This document shows positions 34,453-44,700 of a DNA stretch of 64,000 bases, piece by piece. The position numbers and the translations under genes were made by a program. This stretch comes from Phoronis australis (lineage: Eukaryota > Phoronida > Phoronidae): NCBI GenBank assembly GCA_002633005.1, contig NMRA01000339.1, positions 396,510 to 460,509 on the forward strand, given 5' to 3'. Each line of letters opens with the position of its first letter. Within the stretch, counting starts at the first letter, position 1. Below the pieces are notes generated by a model. It did no database searches. It was not told the origin of the DNA and saw nothing but the letters and a program-made list of their open reading frames with translations.

Positions 34453-34563
34453 CTTTTTACAATCAGCAAGAAACCTCTGTTTGTATGAGATAGTCCCAAT
34501 ACTTAACGTTTGTGATCCACCTTGAAGCATCTTCTCAACGTCGAAGGCCATGGCCCCATTAAC
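34453..34563 (-). pseudogene. Orphan ependymin-related exon 2 in duplication copy A
   Basis: A 111-base exon with a good acceptor (CAG before GTTAAT) and donor (AAG then GTGACT) encodes VNGAMAFDVEKMLQGGSQ and onward, ending FLADCKK. It matches exon 2 of the ependymin-related gene at 54876-54986 almost exactly; the visible protein change is Cys for Phe near the end. No first, third or last exon was found nearby in copy A, so it is taken as a relic. Confidence 0.7.
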
Positions 34564-34789
34564 CTGGAAGAGTGCAAATAATGTTCGAATCACGTTTGTT
34601 AGTAAGCTGCATTAGGTGACTTGCTCTTTCACGAACCATTTGAGTGTTATAAGTTTGCGAAAGAAGGAAGTGTGTGAAAGAACTCCAAGTCATAAGTACA
34701 TGTAAGTAACTATAATTCAGCTCGTGAGAAAATAGCTTTGTTACAGATGATAATCTCTGTAACTCTAAAACTATCGGTTTTTATGATCC

Positions 34790-36514
34790 AAAAAATATTT
34801 TTAAACCAGTCAAGTATGCGAAACGAAAATTACTTGCGAATATTTTTTATCTTTTGTTTCTGGTATGAATATCAAAAACTGCCAAACATATTTCTGATTT
34901 CATAGCCAGTACACACACCTGAACGAAGTAATGCAAACAAGTCCCACGCATGCACGGCGCAACCTCAGCGGCCGCGAGATCCGAGTTGGCATTCCAGGGC
35001 AAGACTTCTACGGTCTTCTTCTGAAACTTTCAGACGGCTACTTTGATACTCTTGGTAGATCATAGTCTACTTTTTGGTAGTATTTGAGGTAAGGTGACAC
35101 TCAGTATTTTTAGGCACATTCGAATTTCTATTCTAATCATTTATTTCAGTGATGGATTGACTGGCACTTTGAGATCTACTACGCTATGCCTGGTGGCTAT
35201 GAATGGCAGGAGCGGCTACATTTTTTTTTTATCCGTTGTCAAAAAATGAAGCAAGTTATTGGTCCCCAACCAATCTATTTTACAACTGCATTCTTTGTAA
35301 NCACGATTATACTACAACCCATGTGCTACAACTGTGCAGAAAATCTTTGACTTCCGTTTAAATATGGCGGAAATATTGGACGTGGCGCATGCGCACCCCG
35401 AAATATGGCTAAACACGTTTTCTCCTGTAGAGGGCGCAATTGCAAACCAATCACTTTCAAACTGGTCAGGTGTTTGTTGACATTAATAAGCTTTTATAAA
35501 AAATTATTGGACCGGAAGTTACTTCCAAGATAGCGGCTGTGGAGCATGTTCACACGGTTTCAATCGCTGTGCTGTCGCATTTTTTATTTTTATCCGTTGT
35601 CAAAAAATGAAGCAAGTTATTGGTCCCCAACCAATCTATTTTACAACTGCATTCTTTATAATTACTCTACAGTTTTCAAAAGGTAAATTGAAGCTGGATG
35701 TTCGTGCACCCCTCAGACTTTTCTGAAAAGCGAAAAAAACGTAATGTCGACGCCAATTGGCTACCCAATTTTTGGATTCGGGAGTATTTTTTGGTTGTGA
35801 ATGCGTTGGCTGCTAGTTCATAGGAAACCCATGTTAGTCGAGGTTTTTTGTGCATTAATGTATTTTGAAATCTCTGACACCAAAAATGTCGAAAGAGCAA
35901 ATATCAGTGCTGTATGTACTTCCCTCAGGTGTGCTCGACATTTTCAAAAATACATCATTCATGCAGTGCATTTTTTCTAACTTGTCGGAACTGAAATAGG
36001 AAAGTTCAGCACGGCTGCACGGGCCTATTCAGTGTAACAAATAATATCGATAAATACTTGGATTATTTGATAATCACGAGAGTGTTGATCGTTGCGGGTC
36101 CATCTGCGTAAACAAACATAAGTTGAACTTGTCTGATGCCTCCAAAATTCACCTCTGGTAAACGTTGTTGAACAAGAATTCTAATCGGTGGATTTTGATT
36201 CGGCCGACTTTGGCATACACTGTACACTTGATCGCTATATTGGGAACAGTATTTTTACAGTTGACGGTCTACATGAAAAGAGTCCTCAAACTCCCTCACC
36301 GGTCAAGTTTGGGCAAATCCGCCAGCCACTTTCTTCAAATAAACCACCTAGCTTCAGCTGATGTTATTGTTCTTTAAAGATAACCAGACGCGAAATTACC
36401 CGTCAAAACATGGTTGTAAACATAGGAGGCTACAAAAGAATTTTTCAAATTTTGATTTTGAAAGATTTTTAATAGCATATTCGAATAGGTTGTGAAAAGC
36501 ACCCTTCGGCTGCC
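34790..36514. other. Stretch without a recognised gene, with a suspect join
   Basis: A segment of about 68 bases (ATCCGTTGTCAAAAAATGAA and onward) occurs at about 35230-35297, just before an N at 35301, and again at about 35590-35657. This suggests an unmerged contig end. CGCATGCGCA, an NRF1-like site, is at about 35386. Near 34983 the string GAGTTGGCATTCCAGGGC also occurs, inverted, in the ependymin relic at 63.5 kb. Confidence 0.5.
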
Positions 36515-38935
36515 ATCTGGTGTCAGGTAAAAGAACTACCCTTGCTGCTTTCGAGAGGAACTACTCGAACTCCACCATGAGTCCAACTTCTGTTGGGTTT
36601 AATTTTTGGCTAATCGTCCAAAGAAAAGGGGAGTCCAAATTTACCCAGGAATTCCTGACCCAAGTAGTGGAAGGACGCAACACTAGTCAGATATTGTCTT
36701 TACTTGGCAACTTTGATGTATCAGTGTCGGGTAGAAAATGAAAGAGGTCACCGCTTGTTGGGGCGAGCGAACTGTTCGAGGATGGGTTTTCATCACTGTG
36801 GTACTTGTGTCCGGTACTTTCGATGGGTTTTGTTGATTTTGACTCATTGGGCACGGTGACACCTGTATCGCTATCCACATCCGGCTACTGACAGTCGCAT
36901 ATGGTGTACACAATTTCAAAATCGAAAAATCCTTGATTCGAAAATAGTGAGTTCTGTTTCAAAATGCTTATATAAAACTGGGACAAAGTCTGTTTCATTA
37001 GATACAATTTGTAATGCCTTGGAGTGTTCGTGGGTACATACAGCTGTATGTTCTGAGAAGCCAGCAATGCGTTACCGGCTTTTAAAAGATGCAATAAGCT
37101 AATTGACGGGGCACCGAGGCCCCGGCGTGTGAGTGCATGCTGTGTTGCTGACAGAAAGCTGTTGCTGTTGTGAACTAATAACTCGATTTTATATTCTATG
37201 GTCAGATGTCAGGGGAATCTTTATTCAGATAGTCCTATACATTATTCGAATCATTGTTACTGTACAACTTTTGCCTTGACAGTTCCAGGTAACCTGACTT
37301 CGCGGCCCCCAACGAGCTTGTAAGAAGATCTGCAGTTTCGCAGCTAATTCACCAAAATAATCACCTGTACAGTATTTCTTTGGCTCACCAGTATAATCTG
37401 GAAGTTTAGTTTCCATATTTGGCTGGTTTATGTTCGTGATGTCGTCAGCGTTTTATGTATTTAGAACTGAAAAAATCGCAGGTATAAAATTACAACACAC
37501 AGCTATGTTCTTCTGCTTGTATCTCACAGACAAATGATTTGAATTTATCACCGGACAGACCCCAAACTCCAGCCACCGACCATGTTAAATTGGCCCACCG
37601 AGCTTTGTAGGCGGCGGAACGTTCAAACAACTAAAAATCCGTAAAAGAGTAATAAAATAACACTTCGTTCATAAACTCTATGTATTTGTAAGGGTTTATA
37701 TCGAAATTTTATGATATATTGGTGAAAAACGATGAATTCTAGCGAAAAGCTGACACCAATTCAAGCGTGTTGTGAAATGCTGAGCAGACTGCGTTCGAAC
37801 CTCTGACGTCATTGGTTAATTTCATCACCTTTGTCTGCCGTCAGCCAGTAAAAAAACTGTACTTGCTGTTATCGAATGGAAGTACTCGATCTAAATTGAT
37901 ACAAAATAGGTTGTTTTGGGGTAGCATTCTCCTTTAATTTAGTCTGTCTGATAATTCTTCTCCGAAGTTCATGAAGTAGCACGTGCCCACACCTCTCCCA
38001 AAGCTGAGACATGCTAGGCTGAGATTCCCTGCACACTGCTGTATCAAGAGTCAGAGTGTTTTGTGACAACCGGTTCCCCAGACGTAACGTTAATCGTCGT
38101 GAGAGACCGTCCGGAGTTGGTATATGGAGCAACTCGGGAGGGTCTGGGGTCTACAGAAAACCACAGTTCAACTGTGAGTCTACACCAATGTGTAAAACGA
38201 AAGTAGTTCTACTTGTTGCGTCAGCTGCTGGTATGCCTATCTCTTTTATGACATACAATGTGTGACTGGGCAAAGCGTTTTCAAAATAATGTGGATAAAT
38301 CAGTGGAGACCCCTGAGGTCCCCGTCAAGTCCTCACGGCAATTTTACGTTATGTCTAGTAGGATCTGCATGTAGGCTAGTGATGCATGAGGCCCTGGGTA
38401 CTAGTCGCCACTAATTGTCACCGAGTGTTGTTTGGTATTAGCGTATCTTCATTTTCATTACAGTTGCCATTGTTACAAGGTGTCCCGTTTTCATTCATTG
38501 ATTTGGTAGACATTGGGCACTTCTCTCAGTGGCCACATATAAGTGTCGGCCTCGTAACTTCATGCACGTTTTCTTTATTATCAGACGTGTGTACTGAGTT
38601 CGGCTTCTTCGAGTCTTCAGACTTGTCAGGTCAACCTTTTGGATATCGTTTTAATGTTTTATAAGTAGCAACTGAAGTCTGCCCAAAGGCGGTCTGCCAT
38701 CAATTTTAAATGACACGCAGCATCAAATGTTGTCTTTTTGGTCTCAGTGGCTGCATAGTACTCTATACCCAATTATGCTTGTGCACAACGAACAGCATTG
38801 AGAATAAACTAAGCAGTTTGCGACAATGAAGAATAGGTAATTTTTGTGTTGTATCTCCCATACCAGTGAGCTGAGTGCAACTTTGAGCAGTAGTCGATCT
38901 TACTATCTCACATGTGGCGAGCATCCCACAGAAAA
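36515..38935 (+). pseudogene. Degenerate second copy of S28 intron 5-exon 6-intron 6
   Basis: This is a diverged copy of 19240-20545. Exon 6 is at about 38585-38664. Compared with the working exon it has lost about 20 bases covering the original acceptor and RQWTY. A TATCAG at its new edge would still give the same reading phase ([19 protein letters not shown]). The donor GTAAGT has become ATAAGT, so splicing should fail. About 1 kb (roughly 36930-37935) has no equivalent in the first copy. None of the other seven S28 exons was seen beside it. Confidence 0.8.
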
Positions 38936-38959
38936 GTGGCCACACTTTTCGTGTTCAAT

Positions 38960-39180
38960 TATTAAGGGGCCGCCCATGGAGAGAGGGCTCATTGTTGGAA
39001 TCGATTTCTTCTATTTTCTTGTTTTTCGTGAAATCGTACAACCGGCTTTCACGTTGAAGAAGGTCACTTCTTGCAGGGTACACGACCGTAGAATGAACTG
39101 CCACTTCTTTCCAAGCTTAGTGGTGTTTAGCGTCCCATCTTAGTCGGGACCCTCTCTTGGTGGGGCGATTCGGGGGAATT
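38960..39180 (+). repeat. Dispersed repeat, copy 1
   Basis: Shares blocks with 44030-44250 in the same orientation: GAGAGAGGGC, TTGGAATCGATT, GTGAAATCGTACAACCGGCT, AGGAGGTCACT-like and TTTCCAAGCTTA. Function and family are unknown. Confidence 0.7.
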
Positions 39181-39818
39181 GGTCCTTTTGTCCCTCTATA
39201 CATATAAATCCGACCGTGCCAAGACCACGATTTGTGAACTGCACAAAAAAATTCCGATGATTAGTTATAAAATAACGTTATTTTTACCACAGTATCACAA
39301 GAAAAGTATTTCTTTCGAAGATCGTTACAAAGAGATATTTGTAAGAAATTGGCACTACTAGAAAAGACTGTTGGGGCAAAAACTTGTGATGACCTGTACA
39401 TGTACATGTCGAATAGGCGAACTCAATCGTTAAGGTTTCAGCGATTTTTGAAGTTAAGCTTTAACTCGTGAACCGTTACAGGTACCTTTGAAATAAACAA
39501 AAATGCACCTAAATACGAGTGCTCCGTCTCTCATGTTCCCCCGATTCCCCTTCAAAAATCTGCGAGCATGCCTGCGGAAATCGCTTATAAGAATCCGCTT
39601 TCATAAACAAATTCGTTGGTTTCTGATTCAGATGTTTATGTAACTCCGAAAAGTGACGGATTCATTGATTAGTTTTGACAATTAGAAGCTAATCTTGTAA
39701 GAATTGACGGTGTTTCAATGAACTTAGATGCAATTTGAAGCTGAAAAAACTCTATAATTCGATCCACAGACAGTAAAGTACACTTAGACGATTTTTGCCT
39801 ATCTAAAATAACTCTTAA
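39181..39818. other. Short gene-free interval before Kolobok copy 2
   Basis: No recognised gene or repeat apart from a TACATGTACATGT tract near 39397-39409. It ends in the TTAA target copy at 39815-39818. Confidence 0.5.
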
Positions 39819-40084
39819 AGGCGAAGGCAACCTTTTTCCATGTCACTTTTAGCAAAAATAAGGTTCGTTGATTATCCCAGACACATTTTTCACTTAATTA
39901 CAGCTTTTCGTAATTTGATTAATTTCTCGTCCTCTACTCCGGAAGTGACGTTTTGGGAGGCAAGAGTTTCGCGCCAATTTCTTTTTATTATAGTCTGATT
40001 GTGAGAGCTGTCGATTCTGTCATTGTTCTACCTTGTTTGTGATATGTTCGGTCGTCGTTTACTTTTGTTTACAAGTCAGTCAAC

Positions 40085-40320
40085 ATGCCACGCTGTTGCT
40101 GCGTGCCGGGATGTACTCATTATCGTCTCACAAGCGCATTGGGTACCTTGCATCGCTTTCCTAAGGATGACACACTTCGCCGTACTTGGCTAGCTCGTCC
40201 ATGTGAAGAACGCAGCGCTACCCGTCCACGCAACGTACAAAGCAATGGAGGGTTACCGAGTGTGTGGCAAGCATTTTCTGCCGTCAGATTATGACAGATA
40301 TGTACGCTGAATTGATGAAG
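40085..40320 (+). pseudogene. THAP zinc-finger frame of Kolobok copy 2, frameshifted
   Basis: It starts MPRCCCVPGCTHYRLT, followed by LHRFPKDDTLRRTWL, the conserved core of a THAP DNA-binding domain. The frame ends at PSVWQAFSAVRL. One base out of step, the sequence gives VCGKHFLPSDYDRYV, which supplies the last Cys and His of the C2CH finger. Copy 1 has the same break, so it predates both insertions. The start codon is intact here. Confidence 0.8.
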
Positions 40321-40450
40321 GTTCCTGCGAAACAACGCCTAAAGAAGGGTACCATACCGTCGCTGTTGATTCCCGGCAGTGCCCCGTTGCCAACCCCGAG
40401 AAGTGCGCATTTGAAGCAAGAAGCCTCGCGAGCTGTGGCCACTACATACA

Positions 40451-40869
40451 GTGACTGGAGGTAATTCATCTACTGTTACCCGTGCCTCCAAACGTACCAC
40501 ATTGCGTGCAATTCCGGGAACTAGCAGTGATTCGTCCTGTGCTGATGTCTCTAGCCCAGAGCCTGTAAGCAGCCCTGCAGCGATGTTGAGTAGTGGGAGT
40601 GAATACAGGCCCAGTTCGCCACCCAATGAACAGATCAGTGAGCCTAAGTTTGATAAGTTTATTGTGGACTTGTATTGGAGCTATTTGGAAGGTGCCAGAT
40701 GTGTGGCGCGGGAGTCACACGGCGGGATGTAAGCAGTTTGGGTGCCAAGATCACAATCCAGTGGGAGTGCGTCGCGGGACACTCGGGCAAGTGGGACAGT
40801 TCTTCTTCTGTACGTGAGACGATAATTAGTACACCCCAGTACGCAGCAACAGCGTGGCATGTTGACTGA
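40451..40869 (+). pseudogene. Linker and CxxCG module of Kolobok copy 2
   Basis: The first frame (40451-40732) has a Ser/Thr/Pro linker and KFIVDLYWSYLEGARCVA. An overlapping frame (40675-40869) has LFGRCQMCGAG, then ITIQWECVAGHSGKW, resembling the Cys/His module that follows THAP in Kolobok-like proteins. The end of that frame runs into the right inverted repeat. A working protein is unlikely. Confidence 0.65.
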
Positions 40870-41124
40870 CTCGTAAGCAAAAGCAAACGACGACTGAACT
40901 TATCACAACCGAGGTAGAACAATGACTGACTGCTCTCACAGTCAGACACTATGAAAAGAAATTGGCGCGAAATTCTTGCCTCCCAAAACGTCACTTCTGG
41001 AGTAGACGACGAGTAATCAATTAAATTACGAAAAGTAGTAAATAAGTGAAAAATATGTCTGGGATAATCAACGAACCTTATTTTTGCTAAAAATGACATG
41101 AAAAAAGATTGCCTTCGCCTTTAA

Positions 41125-41792
41125 AGACAATGATGAAATTAGGACAATTCCCAAAAATATACTCACATCTTAAATGACAATAAATGCATTGCTTTTCGAC
41201 CTAGGTACGAGATTTGTCGTTTAATCTCACAAACAGGTGATAAAAGTGAAAAGTCATTATAACAAGGTAAACGCATTGCTCATGGAATGAATATTATTTT
41301 TGATTTAAATGATTATGTATTTAGTGTTTTTCTAGCTTAGAACGAAGCATTCGATTGGCAAAGCAGTTTTTGTCCAAAACCCAACTATAACCTGACAGCA
41401 TAACAAGGAGCAAAGCATGATAAATTATAGTCCTGCACTTTCGCATAGTCGGACCAATAAAGAAGTCGGTCATCTTGAGTCCCATTATGCCTGGCCTGTT
41501 CCTGTTCCTTGACATTTTGACAAAGAAATGCGACAATGAACTAAAGGTATGTGATCTCACATTACGAACGATTGATCGATTGTTTTTTTGTTTTTTTGTT
41601 CACAATAACTCCTGGAGCTACAGAGCCTGTGCAAATAAAAGATTGATCGACGGCTTCTGCACATGCATAGAACTTATTTTTGACTCCCCATTTTCAGATC
41701 AGGACGCACTGGCGATGGCAAGAAGGAGTTGAATTTTGATATCTGTTCCATATAATTTCACATCATTTCGTGGGGTAACAGTTGTTACGAAA
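41125..41792. other. Interval upstream of the TMEM26-like gene
   Basis: Probably holds the promoter and 5' untranslated exon of the TMEM26-like gene. A donor-like AAG/GTATGT near 41545 and an acceptor-like TTTTCAG near 41697 could bound a 5' non-coding intron. No coding exon was recognised. Confidence 0.35.
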
Positions 41793-44700
41793 ATGGGGAA
41801 AATGGGGTTTCGTGACTCAAAGTGTTTCCTTACTAGCACAGCAGTGATAACACGTGCGCTGTTCGTTATTTACGACATCGTATTGATATGGAGTGTATAC
41901 CACTCCAAGGACAACGAACCACTTTGGTGGTTGTTTATTTTCTCTGTGGTTCCTCTCGTGGCTGAGATGGTCATCGTAATTGTCTACAACGGTGGGAGCG
42001 AATGGAACAGGTAAGGGCAACGTATATGTTCACCTGTGGTGATTTCATGTCAATCACCTTGTTTAATTTCACGTTGCATCTTTTGCGAGACAAGAAGCAA
42101 GGAATATTATTGCCCGAATTAGTTGGCATTTTGGTGCTAACCTGTTACTGCAGCGGACGTACCGCTGAAATTTGTAAGACTTCATGCTGCTCACGTACGT
42201 GCAGGGGTACAGGCACTTCGCGCGACTATGCAACAAGATAGCGACTTTGTCCCACTTTTCTTCTGAGTGTACACTGTAGGAAAACCTTTCCCAAGCGATA
42301 AGTGTATTATATGGCTCAACCTCTTCACCAATGTCTCACAAATCGAATGCTATGATTAGCTGAGGTCGTTCTTGCCCAACTATCGTCTCGCTTGTCGACT
42401 TAGAAGTTCAAATAACTGATGCTTGACGATAACTAAAGAGCAAAATTATATTTTCAAAAATTAACTCCCCTAGCCCTTGGTTGTTCATGCTTATAGGCTT
42501 AGGCATATTATTGGCCCTTAGAGTTTATAACATATTCGTGCATAAAGTGAGAAGAAGCAATTCAAACGAAAGTAACCCGGAAGTAGGTCGAATTTTTTTT
42601 GTTCGATGTCTTTGTTGATCCTGATCAGATTCATTTTCAAAACCATTTTTCAGACGTCCAGCTAAACAACATTTCACGAAAGTGGACAGTGAAGGACACG
42701 CGTTCTTTACAACACTTTCAGAGCTTTTTGATTACAATCAGTGACAGATGTTGCCCCATTTTGTGACTTTAATTTGTTTGTCATTCCAGCATGTTCTGTC
42801 CCAGCTTCTTCATATTCCTTGTATGTGTCACGCCCCAGTTGTGGCTCATTGAGCTGAATCACATAGAAAGAATTACCACCTACATCACGGCAAACAGCAG
42901 CATTACATTCTCGGCACAAATCGTAAGATCTTTTAATACCTTTGCGATTTTTACTTCAGTTTCTTGGTTTATCATAGGTCAAACTTCATGCGTAGGCAGG
43001 ATTTTAGCTTCATGAACCACTATCAACTCCAACTCAGTTTCAATCACGACATGCCGTCTGATCTGAAGGCAGACCAGACGTCTGATGTGCTGTTTGACAA
43101 AACTACATGTGAACGCTTGTCAGATGGCTCTCCGCCTTTTTTGTCATGCGACCCCAAATACAATGTCTGACCAGGAGAACGTTTCATAACCCCAAATTAT
43201 TGCGAGAAAAGCAAACCACGAAAGAGAAAAGCGAGTGTGCTAGCCTTTCCTAGGAAAAACGGCAGTCCCTGAAACGATTGGTGGCTGGGACAGTTGAACT
43301 GTTGCATTGAATTCACCAGTCCATATGCGAAGACTTTTCCCACAGCGCAAGCTATTGTATTACGAACTATTGAACGCAGCCCTTACTTCTTGCCGTGAGA
43401 ATGAGTCATCGGGGGATTCTCCCAAGAAGGCAGGGCCTTAGGAAGCGGGGGGGGGGGGNCGACATAGGCGTGGGACCGGGGACTGTCGAGAAAAGAAAGA
43501 CAGCGAAATACGGATAAGAGAGAAAATTAAAGCGAACACTTACATGTAACAACTCGATCTGCATTAGGGCATGGTTTATCTTTTGAGGACCTTTGCCAGG
43601 ACATTGTCATTAGGGTCTCCGCTTTTGCAGCACAGGTCGTTTAAACGCACTTGAAAACATGCGCGAAATCACTCATACATACATGTACATATCGACAAAT
43701 CGAGAAATTTTGTAAAGCGAAGCTTTTGCGGAACGTACTAATTTACTGGATTTTTAAATTTAACAAGTCAATTTTGCGAATTCAAAACTATTTTTCCATC
43801 TGCTTCTCTCTGGATAGGGATAACAGAGACAACTTTCACTTTATTTTTTTCTCGAAACTGTACTATATTATTAGAGAAAATTTGATGACCTGACAGATAA
43901 CATCAATTGCTGCGCATTTCCTGATAGTTGAAAGTATAGAAATTTTCATATTGAGGGGCCTCGCCCTTGAAGGAGGCCATTGATGACATTCAAGTGGTCA
44001 CCCTTTTTGTTTTTTATTGACAAAATCTTAAGGGACCACTCACGGAGAGAGGGCCCAATATTGGAATCGATTACCTCAATTTTCCTATTTTTAGTGAAAT
44101 CGTACAACCGGCTTTCATAATGTAGGAGGTCACTCCCTGCATCATTTTGGGAACACACGACGGTGGAATGCACTGTCACTTTTTTCCAAGCTTAATGATG
44201 TTTAGTCTTTCCCATTTCAGACGGTACCCTTTCTCGGTTGGAACTCCAAATTCATCTAAAAACTCAAAACATTCGTGTACATTACAGACAATCGACCCCA
44301 ACAACCAAAAATGCGAAAAAGTACAGTAGGATTGCCGCCATCGAAAGGAATGAAATTTGAAGAACGTGAATACCACGTAGTATTAGCCAGAGATTTACCC
44401 ATCAGAAATTCGCACCCCCGAGCTGCCAAACGGAATCTGGGAGAATTCAGGGGGCCATGGCCCTTTGGCCACCCCTAGGTCCACCACTGTGCCCTCACCT
44501 TGGGCGGACGTGGGATATTCCGTAGAAATATGATGGCATCGGGAGCACGAGGCGGTGGGGGTGGCGGAGGTAGTGGCAATGGGGGAGGGAGTTGTTTGGC
44601 GAAGTCGAAATGGTTTGTGCCCCCCCCCAATAATTTTTTCCTTCCTACGGGCCTGGAAGGTATACGGTACGTTCCACGGAGAAGGATGACTTTTCAAGAC

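Larger units (their letters stand above)
22627..34790 (+). repeat. Segmental duplication, copy A
   Basis: Sequence from the S28 stop codon onward is found again from 48926. Matching blocks (A/B, approximate): 22627-23732/48926-50020, 25068-25862/50017-50778, 29523-29566/50779-50821, 30406-31117/50822-51562, 31986-32128/51572-51712, 32520-32790/53085-53230, 33165-33450/53238-53515, 33747-34610/53509-55060 and 34630-34780/55676-55800. By eye the first 230 bases differ about once in 15-20 bases. Only copy A has the Kolobok element (23733-25067), a 3.66-kb block at about 25860-29522, 0.84 kb at about 29567-30405 and 0.87 kb at about 31118-31985. No intact gene lies in copy A. Confidence 0.9.
39819..41120 (+). 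mobile_element. Kolobok-type DNA transposon with THAP domain, internally deleted, copy 2
   Basis: The 1302-bp element begins AGGCGAAGGCAACC and ends GATTGCCTTCGCCT, flanked by TTAA at 39815-39818 and 41121-41124. The inverted repeats are about 310 bases long and hold CCGGAAGTGACG (ETS plus CRE half) and TTTCGCGCCAA (E2F-like). They extend into coding sequence, so MPRCCCV can be read inward from both ends. Coding pieces in order are a THAP finger (40085-40294, then shifted), a Ser/Thr-rich linker with FIVDLYWSYLEGA (40451-40732) and a CQMCGAG ... GHSGKW module (40675-40869). After that the right inverted repeat starts at once, so the rest of the transposase is missing. It lies in the opposite orientation to copy 1. 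Confidence 0.87.

Noticed and set aside
34975-35068. Plus-strand sequence translating to EIRVGIPGQDFYGLLLKL
   Set aside because: Considered as a coding exon because an AG precedes it, but its only support is a shared 18-base string with the ependymin relic at 63.5 kb in the opposite orientation.
36683-36919. Minus-strand frame whose SDENPSSNS and DTDTSKLPS parts recur opposite 19361-19561
   Set aside because: The resemblance comes from nucleotide identity of the duplicated S28 intron; the other copy has stops in the matching frame, so protein-level conservation is not shown.
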